Positions 53,733-61,990 of a stretch of 64,000 bases of DNA are shown here, piece by piece. The DNA comes from Deltaproteobacteria bacterium (GTDB taxonomy: Bacteria; Desulfobacterota; Syntrophobacteria; Syntrophobacterales; Syntrophobacteraceae): contig JAJXYD010000044.1 in NCBI GenBank assembly GCA_021780695.1, positions 1 through 64,000 on the forward strand, read 5' to 3'. The first letter of the stretch is position 1; every line of letters starts with the position of its first letter. The notes under the pieces are model-generated. The model was not told the origin of the DNA. It made no database searches and saw only the letters and a program-made list of their open reading frames with translations. A program made the position numbers and the translations under genes.

Positions 53733-54209
53733 TTAGAGCATCGAAGTCCTTTCCTCGATGGTCCAGTCGTCTACGTCGATGTAGCGGAAGGCGCCGGGGC
53801 CGTCTGGCAAAATCACGCGGCTTATCCCGGCGTTTATGATCACGCGTTTACAAAGCAGGCAGGGAATGCCCGGAGAGACTATTTCGCCCGTATCCACCTG
53901 CATGCCAACCAGATAAAGGTCCGCGTCCACCATGTCGAGTCGCGAGGCATGGATCACCGCGTTCATCTCGGCATGGACCGCTCGGCAGAGTTCATAATTT
54001 TGGCCCGGTGGAATATTTTTTAGCTGCCGCAGGCAATTGCCAAGATCGATGCAATTGGTGGTCTGACGCGGAGCGCCGTTATAGCCCGTGCTGATTATCT
54101 GATCGTTTTTAACGATCACCGCCCCGAACCGGCGTCGTAAGCACGTGCTTCTCATCGCCACTGCTCTGGCGATATCCAGGTAATACTGGCTCTTTGTAGG
54201 TCTTTTCAC
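53733..54209 (-). CDS. deoxycytidylate (dCMP) deaminase
   Basis: 158 residues of the cytidine/deoxycytidylate deaminase superfamily, ComEB-like. Seen: the zinc site His-Ala-Glu in CRAVHAEMNAVIH and the Cys pair in GIPCLLCKRVIINAGI, plus the nucleotide-binding STGYNGAPRQ. It makes dUMP from dCMP for thymidylate synthesis. Start is GTG at 54209 with GAGG 5 nt upstream. Confidence 0.93.
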   Translation of the reverse strand: MKRPTKSQYYLDIARAVAMRSTCLRRRFGAVIVKNDQIISTGYNGAPRQTTNCIDLGNCLRQLKNIPPGQNYELCRAVHAEMNAVIHASRLDMVDADLYLVGMQVDTGEIVSPGIPCLLCKRVIINAGISRVILPDGPGAFRYIDVDDWTIEERTSML

Positions 54210-54454
54210 TTTTGCCTCATGCTTTCTTGGATCGTTACAAGCAAGCTCCCTGTTGCCAAACCGAGCTTTGAAATTTAGAACATCACAGGGCAGGAATTCA
54301 ACCTGAAAATCACGAACGATTTTTCAATTGACATTCAGCGGACCATCCAATAAGCCTTTGCAAGGAAGGTGGGGAATAATTCTGCCCTTGCTTGGTTGGA
54401 TTCCATGCCTCTAAACGGTACTTAAAATGCTATCTGGACGAAAAGGCGCATAAT

Positions 54455-55417
54455 ATGGCTCAGAAAGAATGCTATGATGTCGTAATTATAGGAGGCGGTC
54501 CTGCGGGTCTTACTGCGGGAATCTATGTAAAACGGGCTGCCCTCGATGCGGTGCTTATCGAAAAAGGGGTCCCCGGGGGCCAGGTTTGCATTACCAAGGG
54601 AGTGGAAAACTATCCCGGGTTTATCGATATCGACGGGTTCGATCTCTCCGATAAGTTATACCAGCATGCGAAGGCCTACGGCCTTGACACGGTCCAGGAT
54701 GAGGTCTTGTCCATCGAACCCGGGGGAGAATTTCACTCTGTCCGCCTTGCGGGCGGTGGGGTCTTCAAAGCTCACAGCGTTATCATGGCCGCGGGTGGAA
54801 CGGCCAGAAAATTAAATATCCCCGGTGAGATCGAAAACTTCGGCAAGGGGGTTTCCTACTGTGCCACCTGCGACGGTTTTTTCTTTCGCGGCAAGGTCGT
54901 CTGCGTCATAGGGGGAGGCGATACCGCCCTTGAAGACGCTCTTTACCTGGCCAAGATTACCAAACACGTTTATCTGATCCACCGGAGAGACGAGTTTCGG
55001 GGAAGTAAGATTTTGCAGCAGCGCGTTTTTTCCCAACCTTCCATTGAGATTATTCTAAATACCGTGCCAAGCGCCATCCTGGCCGATGAAAACGGCGTGC
55101 GCGGCGTGGCTCTTAAAAATGCGAAAACGGGTGAAGAAAGGGAAATCGCCGTTGACGGAGCTTTCATCTTCGTTGGCTTTTCGCCTAACACTTCGCTCGT
55201 TCCCGCCGGGGTTGCAATGAGCCGGACAGGTTATGTCTTGACGGACGATAAATGTGAAACCAATATACCGGGGCTTTTTTGCGCCGGGGATCTTAGGCAG
55301 AATTTTGCTAAACAGATTGTAATAGCCGCTTCGGAGGGCTGTATTGCAGCTTTGGCCGCGGCCCGCTATGTAGAGGCTAACAAGGCGCACCGGATTGATG
55401 CGCTCATTTCTAAATGA
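54455..55417 (+). CDS. trxB: thioredoxin reductase
   Basis: 320 residues. Seen: FAD-binding GGGPAGLTAG, the redox-active CATC (C136-C139), the second Rossmann motif VIGGGDTALEDA, HRRDEFRG (basic residues favouring NADPH) and GLFCAGDLRQ. The open frame starts at 54392, but ATG at 54455 (MAQKECYDV) fits the family start. A weak -35 TTGACA lies at 54328-54333. Reduces thioredoxin, or a related carrier, in the cytoplasm. Confidence 0.93.
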   Translation: MAQKECYDVVIIGGGPAGLTAGIYVKRAALDAVLIEKGVPGGQVCITKGVENYPGFIDIDGFDLSDKLYQHAKAYGLDTVQDEVLSIEPGGEFHSVRLAGGGVFKAHSVIMAAGGTARKLNIPGEIENFGKGVSYCATCDGFFFRGKVVCVIGGGDTALEDALYLAKITKHVYLIHRRDEFRGSKILQQRVFSQPSIEIILNTVPSAILADENGVRGVALKNAKTGEEREIAVDGAFIFVGFSPNTSLVPAGVAMSRTGYVLTDDKCETNIPGLFCAGDLRQNFAKQIVIAASEGCIAALAAARYVEANKAHRIDALISK

Positions 55418-55501
55418 TTTCGCCCCCTTTGATGCCTCCGTTATTCAGGGTGCGGCAATATGGCTGGAGGCCCAGCCCCTTGGGGAACAGGTAAAGAGGA
55501 A

Positions 55502-56551
55502 ATGCTTTCAAAACCTCGATTCACTGCCGTTGCGGTTCTTTTTGCCGTCATTGGGGTAGGCCTTGTCTACTGGGTTACCAGCCGGCAGCGTTCAATGTCT
55601 CTCACCGGAATAGTAGACACCGACGAAGTGCTGGTTAGTCCCCTCGTCCAGGGGCGGCTGGAAAAACTTCTGGTCAGGCGCGGAGATACGGTCAAAAAGG
55701 GCGAGTTGCTTGCGGTTATCGAGCCCAGTGAACTCGAGGCCGACTCCTCCTTTTACATAAACAGCCAAAAGCAGTATGAAGCGCAGAAGGAGCAGGCCAA
55801 ATCAGACCTTGAGTACCTGGAAGCCCAGACTCGCGAACAGATCCGGCAGGCAAAAGAAGACCTTGGGATGCATAACGCCGATGTGGCCCAGGCCGTAGCG
55901 GATTTTAACTACGCAAAACAAAATCTGGACCGGGCGAGAAGGCTTCGGGCGAGCAACGCCAATTCGGTCCAGGATCTTGACAAGGCCCTTTCCGACTACG
56001 ATGGGTCAAAGGCTCATGTGGATTCGCTGCGAAAACAGGTCAAGGCCTCCGAAGCCGCCTTGGCCCTGGCTGAGGCTAATAGTGTTGAAATCGCCGCCAG
56101 AAAGGCTGCCCTTGCCTCAAGCCTTGACCACCTTGCCGCCGCCCGCGCCCAGACTAAAAAGGCCAATGTGGTCCTTGGCTATACGCAGGTGCGTGCTCCT
56201 ATAGACGGCATAGTTGATGTAAGGGTCTCCCTGCGCGGAGAGGTGGTGAGTCCGGGTCAGACCATTGTGACTCTGATCAACCCCGACGACCTTTGGGTTC
56301 GAGCCGATGTGCCGGAGAGCGATATCGAGGGAATCCGCCTTGGGGATCGTCTCCCCGTGCGCCTTCCCTCGGGCGCCACCCGCGTTGGCAAGGTCTTCTT
56401 CAGGGGCGTTGACGCCGATTATGCCACGCAGCGCGATGTTAGCCGCACCAAACGAGACATAAAAACCTTTGAAATCCGCCTGAGATGCGATAACCGCGAT
56501 CGCGCCCTGGCAACGGGGATGACCGCCTACGTCGTCCTGCCCGTGAGGTAG
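55502..56551 (+). CDS. HlyD-family secretion adaptor (EmrA/YbhG-like)
   Basis: 349 residues. One N-terminal membrane span (FTAVAVLFAVIGVGLVYWV), a lipoyl-like half motif (VSPLVQGRLEKLLVRRGDTV), a long coiled-coil hairpin (about residues 75-210, rich in Gln/Lys/Ala heptads), the second half motif (VRAPIDGIVDVRVSLRGEVV) and a beta-barrel region. ATG at 55502 with AGAGGAA; an upstream ATG at 55460 is less likely. First gene of a three-gene exporter operon with the ABC genes 12 bp downstream. Confidence 0.9.
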   Translation: MLSKPRFTAVAVLFAVIGVGLVYWVTSRQRSMSLTGIVDTDEVLVSPLVQGRLEKLLVRRGDTVKKGELLAVIEPSELEADSSFYINSQKQYEAQKEQAKSDLEYLEAQTREQIRQAKEDLGMHNADVAQAVADFNYAKQNLDRARRLRASNANSVQDLDKALSDYDGSKAHVDSLRKQVKASEAALALAEANSVEIAARKAALASSLDHLAAARAQTKKANVVLGYTQVRAPIDGIVDVRVSLRGEVVSPGQTIVTLINPDDLWVRADVPESDIEGIRLGDRLPVRLPSGATRVGKVFFRGVDADYATQRDVSRTKRDIKTFEIRLRCDNRDRALATGMTAYVVLPVR

Positions 56552-56563
56552 GATATAAGCGTT

Positions 56564-57577
56564 ATGGCAAAGGCTATTTCTCCTTGCGAGCATGCCGTCG
56601 AAGTCGAGCAACTGCGCAAAGTGTTCGGCGACTTCGTAGCCGTGGACCGGTTAGACTTTAGCGTTGGCCACGGTGAGGTTTTCGGGCTCCTGGGGCCTAA
56701 CGGCGCCGGTAAATCTACGCTTATCCGTATGCTTACCACACTCGTTCAGCCTACCTCGGGCAAGGCCCGCATCGTGGGCCTTGATGTGGTGGGGGCTGCT
56801 TGTGATGTGCGGCGCGCAATCGGAGTGATCCCTCAGGCGATGACCTCCGATCTTGACTTGAGCGCGGTCGAGAATATGTCGATTTTTGCAAAGCTCTATA
56901 ATATTCCGCGCCAACGACGCAACAATGTTATAGAAAAGCTGCTCGATGCGGTCGATCTTACCCAGTGGGCGGATAAACCCGTTAAAATGTTTTCAGGCGG
57001 TATGCGCCGAAGGCTCGAAATCGCCCGAGGGCTTGTCAACGAACCTAAGGTCTTCTTTCTTGACGAACCCACTACCGGACTTGACCCCGTCTCGCGCGTA
57101 TCGGTGTGGGAAATGCTTACGCGCCTGAAAAAAGAAAGCGACCTCACCATTATTATAACGACCCATTACATGGACGAAGCCGACAGGCTCTGCGACCGGA
57201 TCGCCATTGTCGATCACGGTAAGCTCGTGGCCCTTGATTCGCCCCTAAAGCTCAAGGCATCGGTGCCGGGAAGAAACGTTATCGAGGTAGGTTTTTCGGC
57301 TGTGCCCAAGGGGTGGCTGGAGGTCTTGGAAAGCTTGCCCGAGGTTGCCGAGGTAAGCTCCGAGGACAATGTCTTCCGTATCGCCTCCCATAACGGCTCT
57401 CGTACAACCGTAGCCCTTATGGATGCGGCTCGCGAGGCCGATGTGGCTATTGCCTCCCTTTCGGTCCAAAGCACGACCCTGGACGATGTCTTTGTCCACT
57501 ACACCGGCAGGCAGTTGCGAGATGGTCTCCAGGCGCCTTCGGCCGGTGAAAGCCAATTTATGATGAGGCGGGAATAA
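56564..57577 (+). CDS. ABC transporter ATP-binding protein (DrrA/YbhF-like)
   Basis: 337 residues. Seen: Walker A GPNGAGKST (44-52), the Q-loop VIPQAM, signature SGGMRRRLEIA, Walker B FFLDEPTTGLDP and the H-loop TTHYMDEAD. A C-terminal 90-residue extension is typical of the DRA subfamily serving ABC-2 exporters. It energises the permease encoded 2 bp downstream. Confidence 0.93.
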   Translation: MAKAISPCEHAVEVEQLRKVFGDFVAVDRLDFSVGHGEVFGLLGPNGAGKSTLIRMLTTLVQPTSGKARIVGLDVVGAACDVRRAIGVIPQAMTSDLDLSAVENMSIFAKLYNIPRQRRNNVIEKLLDAVDLTQWADKPVKMFSGGMRRRLEIARGLVNEPKVFFLDEPTTGLDPVSRVSVWEMLTRLKKESDLTIIITTHYMDEADRLCDRIAIVDHGKLVALDSPLKLKASVPGRNVIEVGFSAVPKGWLEVLESLPEVAEVSSEDNVFRIASHNGSRTTVALMDAAREADVAIASLSVQSTTLDDVFVHYTGRQLRDGLQAPSAGESQFMMRRE

Positions 57578-57579
57578 TC

Positions 57580-58707
57580 GTGCTAAAAGAGGCCTGGACC
57601 CGTATAGGGGCGCTTATCGAGCGAGACCTTCGCCGTTTTCGCCGCAGCCCCACCCTGATGGTCGTCTCCATGGTGCTTCCCCTGGTTCAACTCGTCGTTT
57701 TAGGCTACGCCTTCGGAGGAAAGATTAAAAATCTGCGTGTCGGCGTCGTTGACCAGGACTACAGGGAACCGGCCGTGCGGCTAAAAGGCATGCTCAACTC
57801 CGTGGCGGCCAATGCAAAGACCTTTAACTCCATCCCCTATTACAATCTTGGCAAGGCAATGCGGGATCTGCGAAACGGCACAATCAACGCGGTCGTAAAT
57901 ATTCCTCCCGATTTCTCGCGCTACGTGCTCTCGGGCTCGGATCCCAAGCTCGCTCTTGTAGTCGATAATACCGACCAGTTCAGTTCCTCGGCGCTTACGG
58001 AAAGCCTTACACAACTCCTTGAGGCATACGACGCCTCACGCGTGGCGCCACGCGTGAGGCGCGAGGCTACCCTTTCGGTAGTCGAGGTCTATCCCTATGT
58101 GCCCTATATACAGTTTCTGCTGCCCGGTACGATCGTGCTCGCCATATTCGTATCCTGCATGATCGGGGGCGGTATTATCTACATTGACGACAAGGCAAGA
58201 GGCCTGCACGAAGGCTATCTTGTGACCCCCCTTACCAAATTCGATCTTATCATGGGGTTTAATCTGGCGGGGGCCTTAAAGGCTATCCTCTCAGGCCTTG
58301 TGCTCATTACCCTTGGCTCCCTTATCGCCGGAATCCCCAACCCTCTCGACCCGTTACGCTTTGTGCGCATGCTTGTGCTCGTAGCCCTTACAGCGCTTGC
58401 CCTCGTCAGCATGATGTTTTTGCTGATGGTGCGCATAACCGATCCTTTGGTGCCAAGGGCCATCTTTGGCGTCCTCAATACCGTGCTCTTTTTTCCCAGC
58501 GGGGCGGTCTATCCCATCGAGGCCTTCCCGCCATGGATGAAGGTCATAACCACGATCGATCCTTTTACCTACGCCGTGGACGGGTTCAAGTCTCTGGTGC
58601 TCAAAAACACGGGACTTTCCGCTATTTCCGGCGACATGTTTTTCCTCGCCGTTTTTGCGTTGCTCGCCATGGCGGCCGCCACGTGCCTTTTCAAAAGGAC
58701 GCTCTAG
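57580..58707 (+). CDS. ABC-2 type permease (YbhS/YbhR-like)
   Basis: 375 residues. One N-terminal span (LMVVSMVLPLVQLVVLGYAFGG), a large extracytoplasmic domain (about 45-175), then five spans in the ABC-2 domain, ending with the family region PSGAVYPIEAFPPWMKVITTIDPFTYAVDG. Start is GTG at 57580. Only one permease is encoded, so it should act as a homodimer, unlike YbhFSR. The substrate is unknown. A perfect 30-bp DNA palindrome lies within the part coding for the outer domain. Confidence 0.92.
   Translation: MLKEAWTRIGALIERDLRRFRRSPTLMVVSMVLPLVQLVVLGYAFGGKIKNLRVGVVDQDYREPAVRLKGMLNSVAANAKTFNSIPYYNLGKAMRDLRNGTINAVVNIPPDFSRYVLSGSDPKLALVVDNTDQFSSSALTESLTQLLEAYDASRVAPRVRREATLSVVEVYPYVPYIQFLLPGTIVLAIFVSCMIGGGIIYIDDKARGLHEGYLVTPLTKFDLIMGFNLAGALKAILSGLVLITLGSLIAGIPNPLDPLRFVRMLVLVALTALALVSMMFLLMVRITDPLVPRAIFGVLNTVLFFPSGAVYPIEAFPPWMKVITTIDPFTYAVDGFKSLVLKNTGLSAISGDMFFLAVFALLAMAAATCLFKRTL
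58032..58061. repeat. perfect 30-bp palindrome inside the ABC-2 permease gene
   Basis: Half-site CGCCTCACGCGTGGC (58032-58046) is followed directly by its exact complement (58047-58061) with no spacer. It encodes ASRVAPRVRRE within the periplasmic domain, so the frame is kept. Confidence 0.9.
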
Positions 58708-58726
58708 TACTAAACCCTGTTTTAGA

Positions 58727-59815
58727 CTAAGGATTAGGTGGAAGACAGTAGGCGTTAAAGCGTACGACCTGGGTGCTTGAGGGCGCGCCGAATTCCAGAG
58801 TCCAGAAGAAGCGGTTGGTGCTGTTTGCGTTGACCATCTCGCTTACGCCTATTTGCGTAAAGTCTGGGTTCATTAGGTTGGGCCGATGTTCCGGACTGCT
58901 GAACATGCTCTCGAAAGCATCAACGGCACTGGAAAGTCCCGCCGCGACATTTTCCGCCACTGAGCACATGGGATAGCCGCAGTTGAAGACATTCATGTAG
59001 AAGGGTTGGCCGTTGCTTAGTTGGTGGGAGCAAATGTTGTGCACTGCCATATCCGTGCTGTGTTGGATTGCGGCTCGCTCGAGTCTGGTGCTGTATTCGA
59101 GGGGGGGGATACCGTAGACTTGCCGTTCAATGTTTATGAGTTCGATCATTTTGCGGGATTCCGGTGCCAATTGCCTGCCTGAGCCGCATTGCGGGCAAAG
59201 AGGACTTCGTGCCGTAGACATCTCCAATGAACTCGCGAGCTGCATGATAACATAAATATGGCTGTAGGAACCGCTTGTCAGTTTAACGGGACGAATCTGG
59301 ACAATGGAGGAGGGTAGATAAACCGAAGCGAAAATAGTACCGTTTCGTACGACCAGCACGACCTCGCCGCTCGACGGGCTTTCGATTGCCCCCATCCACA
59401 CCATAAAGCCGTTTGCGCCGCTTAGTCTTTCTTTCTGGTCAGCGGTGACATGGATATTGTTGAATAAATTCAAATGGATGGTTTCGTAGTGCAGCTCGTT
59501 CGAAAGTGCCTCCGGGTTTAGCCGCACGACTCGTTTCCGGATCACCTCACTGTCGACGAGGTGCAAAGGGGGCTTTACTCCGGGGATGGAACTTCCCTCG
59601 GATGTTCCGGAATCCTGTGGGGTGAATAAAGCAGATGATCGGGCCGTTGATGCGGTGAAAAAAAGGAAAAAAAGAACTGCTGTTACACAAAATCGTGATT
59701 TTAAAGCTTTCCCTATGCACCCGTTGGGGTGCGAGAGAAATTGCGGGACTACCCGCTTATTGAAAATCTTGTTTCCGGCACTTGTTGTGCGGACACCATC
59801 CCTCTTAAACGGCAT
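58727..59815 (-). CDS. exported CAP/SCP-domain protein (YkwD-like)
   Basis: 362 residues. A hydrophobic signal or anchor lies at about 43-60 (FCVTAVLFFLFFTA) after an unusually long basic N-terminus, so the true start may be later than ATG at 59815, which has only a weak ribosome binding site. The middle (75-230) is unrecognised and contains a CPQCG pair. The C-terminal third is a CAP domain: INIERQVYGIPPLEYSTRLE, HSTDMAVHNICSHQ, VAENVAAGLSSAVDAFESMF and RPNLMNPDFTQIGV. The role of bacterial CAP proteins is mostly unknown. Convergent with the ABC operon, 19 bp apart. Confidence 0.82.
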   Translation of the reverse strand: MPFKRDGVRTTSAGNKIFNKRVVPQFLSHPNGCIGKALKSRFCVTAVLFFLFFTASTARSSALFTPQDSGTSEGSSIPGVKPPLHLVDSEVIRKRVVRLNPEALSNELHYETIHLNLFNNIHVTADQKERLSGANGFMVWMGAIESPSSGEVVLVVRNGTIFASVYLPSSIVQIRPVKLTSGSYSHIYVIMQLASSLEMSTARSPLCPQCGSGRQLAPESRKMIELINIERQVYGIPPLEYSTRLERAAIQHSTDMAVHNICSHQLSNGQPFYMNVFNCGYPMCSVAENVAAGLSSAVDAFESMFSSPEHRPNLMNPDFTQIGVSEMVNANSTNRFFWTLEFGAPSSTQVVRFNAYCLPPNP

Positions 59816-60389
59816 AAATAGGCCTGTGAATCTATCTCGCTAGGATCAACGGGATATAATTTCGATATAAATATGGCGAATCTATTTGCCCCCATTGGGG
59901 CCAATCTCCAATTGCTTATACAATCCGCATACACTTGATTCCTAATAGTAAAACAGCTCAATGTCAACAATTTTACGTAACATCTCCGACCGAAGACCCG
60001 ACGATACCGGGGACTGAAATAAGTAGATGGCCTCGAATGCCACTGCCCTCTCAGCCCTTCGGGAATGCGTGATATGCGGCTTGATATCGGGTGGTATGGC
60101 CCGGCGGGCTCAACCACCGGGTAATTGGAACAAATTGACCCTTTTTGGAAAACAATGGCAAACCGGCTAAATAGGTCCTATACTCAAATGGAAATCAAAT
60201 CTTCCCACTGCGCCTGTGAGCATTGTGTTCTTGTCCGATCTTTTTGACGAAAGCCTCGGGTGCCTTAGTCTGAAGTCATTGATCGTCCAGAACTTAAATA
60301 TTTCTCGTTCAAGGATGTTTATGACCCGGCCTTCAAAGATGCATGTGATAAAACGGGGATTATAATAAAAAGGTAGCCAGTGCTTAAAA
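59816..60389. other. intergenic region, mostly empty, with a possible gene remnant
   Basis: 574 bp. The open frame 59749-60117 (minus) overlaps the CAP gene start and looks non-coding. A protein-like stretch near the right end is listed separately. A small inverted repeat GCCCCAATGGGGG-type lies near 59890-59905. No clear promoter was chosen. Confidence 0.4.
60269..60376 (+). pseudogene. possible 3' remnant of a gene
   Basis: A 35-codon open stretch after an in-frame TAG reads SEVIDRPELKYFSFKDVYDP then AFKDACDKTGIIIKR and stop, with the charged/aromatic balance of a real protein. The same frame upstream (from about 60188, MEIKSSHCACEHCVLVRSF) is broken by TGA and TAG. There is no start codon for the open part. 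It could be a decayed gene or chance. Confidence 0.25.
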
Positions 60390-61496
60390 ATGAGACCGGA
60401 AAAATTTTCAATAGCCTATTATATTACACCCCACGGATTCGGCCATGCCGTTCGCTCCCTCGAAATCTTACGGCGTCTGCTCGAATTAAAGCCCGATATC
60501 GACCCGATAATTGTCTCGGATATACCCGATGGGCTTGTGGAGCAAAACCTTGGAATACTTCCCCCCATAAGACGTATTCGGCTAGACGTCGGCCTCTACC
60601 AGTATGACTCACTAAGATTTGATCTGGAAAAATCCCTCGAGCTTTTATCCGGCCTCCTCGCGGAGTCGCAGAACCTGATAGAGCGTGAGGTTGCGTTTCT
60701 TAGGCGCGAGCGTGTAGGGGTAGTTGTCTCCGATGTCGCCTGGCTGCCCTTGGAGGCGGCGAACAGGTGTGGAATACCCGCGATTGGAATCGGCAATTTC
60801 ACTTGGGATTGGATATACAGTGCTTATGCGGCTAAAGATCCTCGGTGGCGCCCCATAATCTCCACCATCCGGCAAGGCTATGAAAAGTGTCCGCTTTTCC
60901 TTCAGCTCCCGATGCACGGCGATTGCTCGGTTTGTCCTGAAATAGAGGATGTCCCGCTGGTAGCGAGGAAGATGGAAAAATCCCGCGACCGGGTGCGTTC
61001 GATTTTGGGACTTGGTCCTGGGGACAGAGTTATACTGCTGGCGTTTGTAAGCCTCGAACTTGACGAAGTAGCCCTGCGCCGTATAAAAAATAGCGACGGG
61101 ATTGTTTTCCTCTACAAAAGTCCGATGGAGTTTCCCGTTCCCGGTGCGATCAGGTTGGACGGGGCGCCTGTTTCGTTTCCCGATGTCGTAGGGGCAGCGG
61201 ATGCCGTATTGACCAAACCCGGCTACGGGATAGTTTCCGATTGCCTTGCCCAGGCAACACCCATGATTTATACCGAACGGGGGCTTTTCCCGGAATACGA
61301 AGTGCTCGTGCAAGCAATTGAGAGCAATCTCGCGTCGGTATTTATCGATTCGGACAATTTCAATACCGGCAACTGGCTGCCCTCCATAAACCGCATCCTG
61401 TCCCTGCCGCGCAGAGTGCCCGATATTGCCATAGACGGCGCCCAAATTTGTGCCCGTAAAATCCTAAAAGCCCTTCCTGCCTCAACGCGCTCTTAA
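60390..61496 (+). CDS. glycosyltransferase-like protein (L-arabinokinase N-terminal / GT28-like)
   Basis: 368 residues. N-terminal IAYYITPHGFGHAVRSLEIL resembles the GxGHxxR motif of MurG/GT28-like folds and of the N-terminal part of plant L-arabinokinase-type proteins. The C-terminal half holds FPDVVGAADAVLTKPGYGIV and ERGLFPEYEVL, matching the UDP-sugar-binding side of that fold. A glycosyltransferase or sugar-nucleotide-binding role is inferred; acceptor and donor are unknown. The stop overlaps that of the next, convergent gene (TTAA shared). Confidence 0.72.
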   Translation: MRPEKFSIAYYITPHGFGHAVRSLEILRRLLELKPDIDPIIVSDIPDGLVEQNLGILPPIRRIRLDVGLYQYDSLRFDLEKSLELLSGLLAESQNLIEREVAFLRRERVGVVVSDVAWLPLEAANRCGIPAIGIGNFTWDWIYSAYAAKDPRWRPIISTIRQGYEKCPLFLQLPMHGDCSVCPEIEDVPLVARKMEKSRDRVRSILGLGPGDRVILLAFVSLELDEVALRRIKNSDGIVFLYKSPMEFPVPGAIRLDGAPVSFPDVVGAADAVLTKPGYGIVSDCLAQATPMIYTERGLFPEYEVLVQAIESNLASVFIDSDNFNTGNWLPSINRILSLPRRVPDIAIDGAQICARKILKALPASTRS

Positions 61497-61900
61497 GAGC
61501 CGGACCCAACGGAACCCGGCGCGCTGCGATCACCTGCGTGGGGGGCTGCATTCGGGTAGCACCGGAGAAGTTTTAGCATCGCCGCACGGGTCAACCAGCG
61601 AAGGAACGTGACTGAGTAACGAGCGCCGGCCAGATAGATCCCCAACAGGAATAGCGCATGGGAGAGGCCGTAGTCCACGGGCCCGCCAATGAGCAGCAAC
61701 AGGGGCCGTTGGTAGGAAATCGCGACTGCGCTCAAAACAGCGATGACCGGCCAGCACATCAAATAACTCAAGATTATGGCGCCAAGGCCGAAGAGTTCCT
61801 TGGGCGATGGTTTGCCCGCGGAAGCTCTCAGTCCGGTAGTCTCCTCGAGCGCCTTTCGCACAAAAGCAATAGCGGCCAATTTGGCGACAAGTTTTTCCAT
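61493..61900 (-). CDS. small membrane protein of unknown function
   Basis: 135 residues with two membrane segments (GLGAIILSYLMCWPVIAVLSAVAI, and YGLSHALFLLGIYLAGARYSV), a charged N-terminal helix and a polar tail. The start ATG at 61900 has only a weak GAGA upstream. The last codons overlap the glycosyltransferase-like gene on the other strand. No family recognised. Confidence 0.6.
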   Translation of the reverse strand: MEKLVAKLAAIAFVRKALEETTGLRASAGKPSPKELFGLGAIILSYLMCWPVIAVLSAVAISYQRPLLLLIGGPVDYGLSHALFLLGIYLAGARYSVTFLRWLTRAAMLKLLRCYPNAAPHAGDRSAPGSVGSGS

Positions 61901-61990
61901 CTGTCGATATGTCTCGTTTAGATTTTCGTATGAGCAAAAAAAGTTAAAGCCGCCGGCAGCCGAACCCTTACTCCTCTGCGTTAGGATCGA

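Noticed and set aside
59749..60117. 122-codon minus-strand open frame ahead of the CAP gene
   Set aside because: It overlaps the CAP gene start in another frame, has no family resemblance and no convincing start signal.
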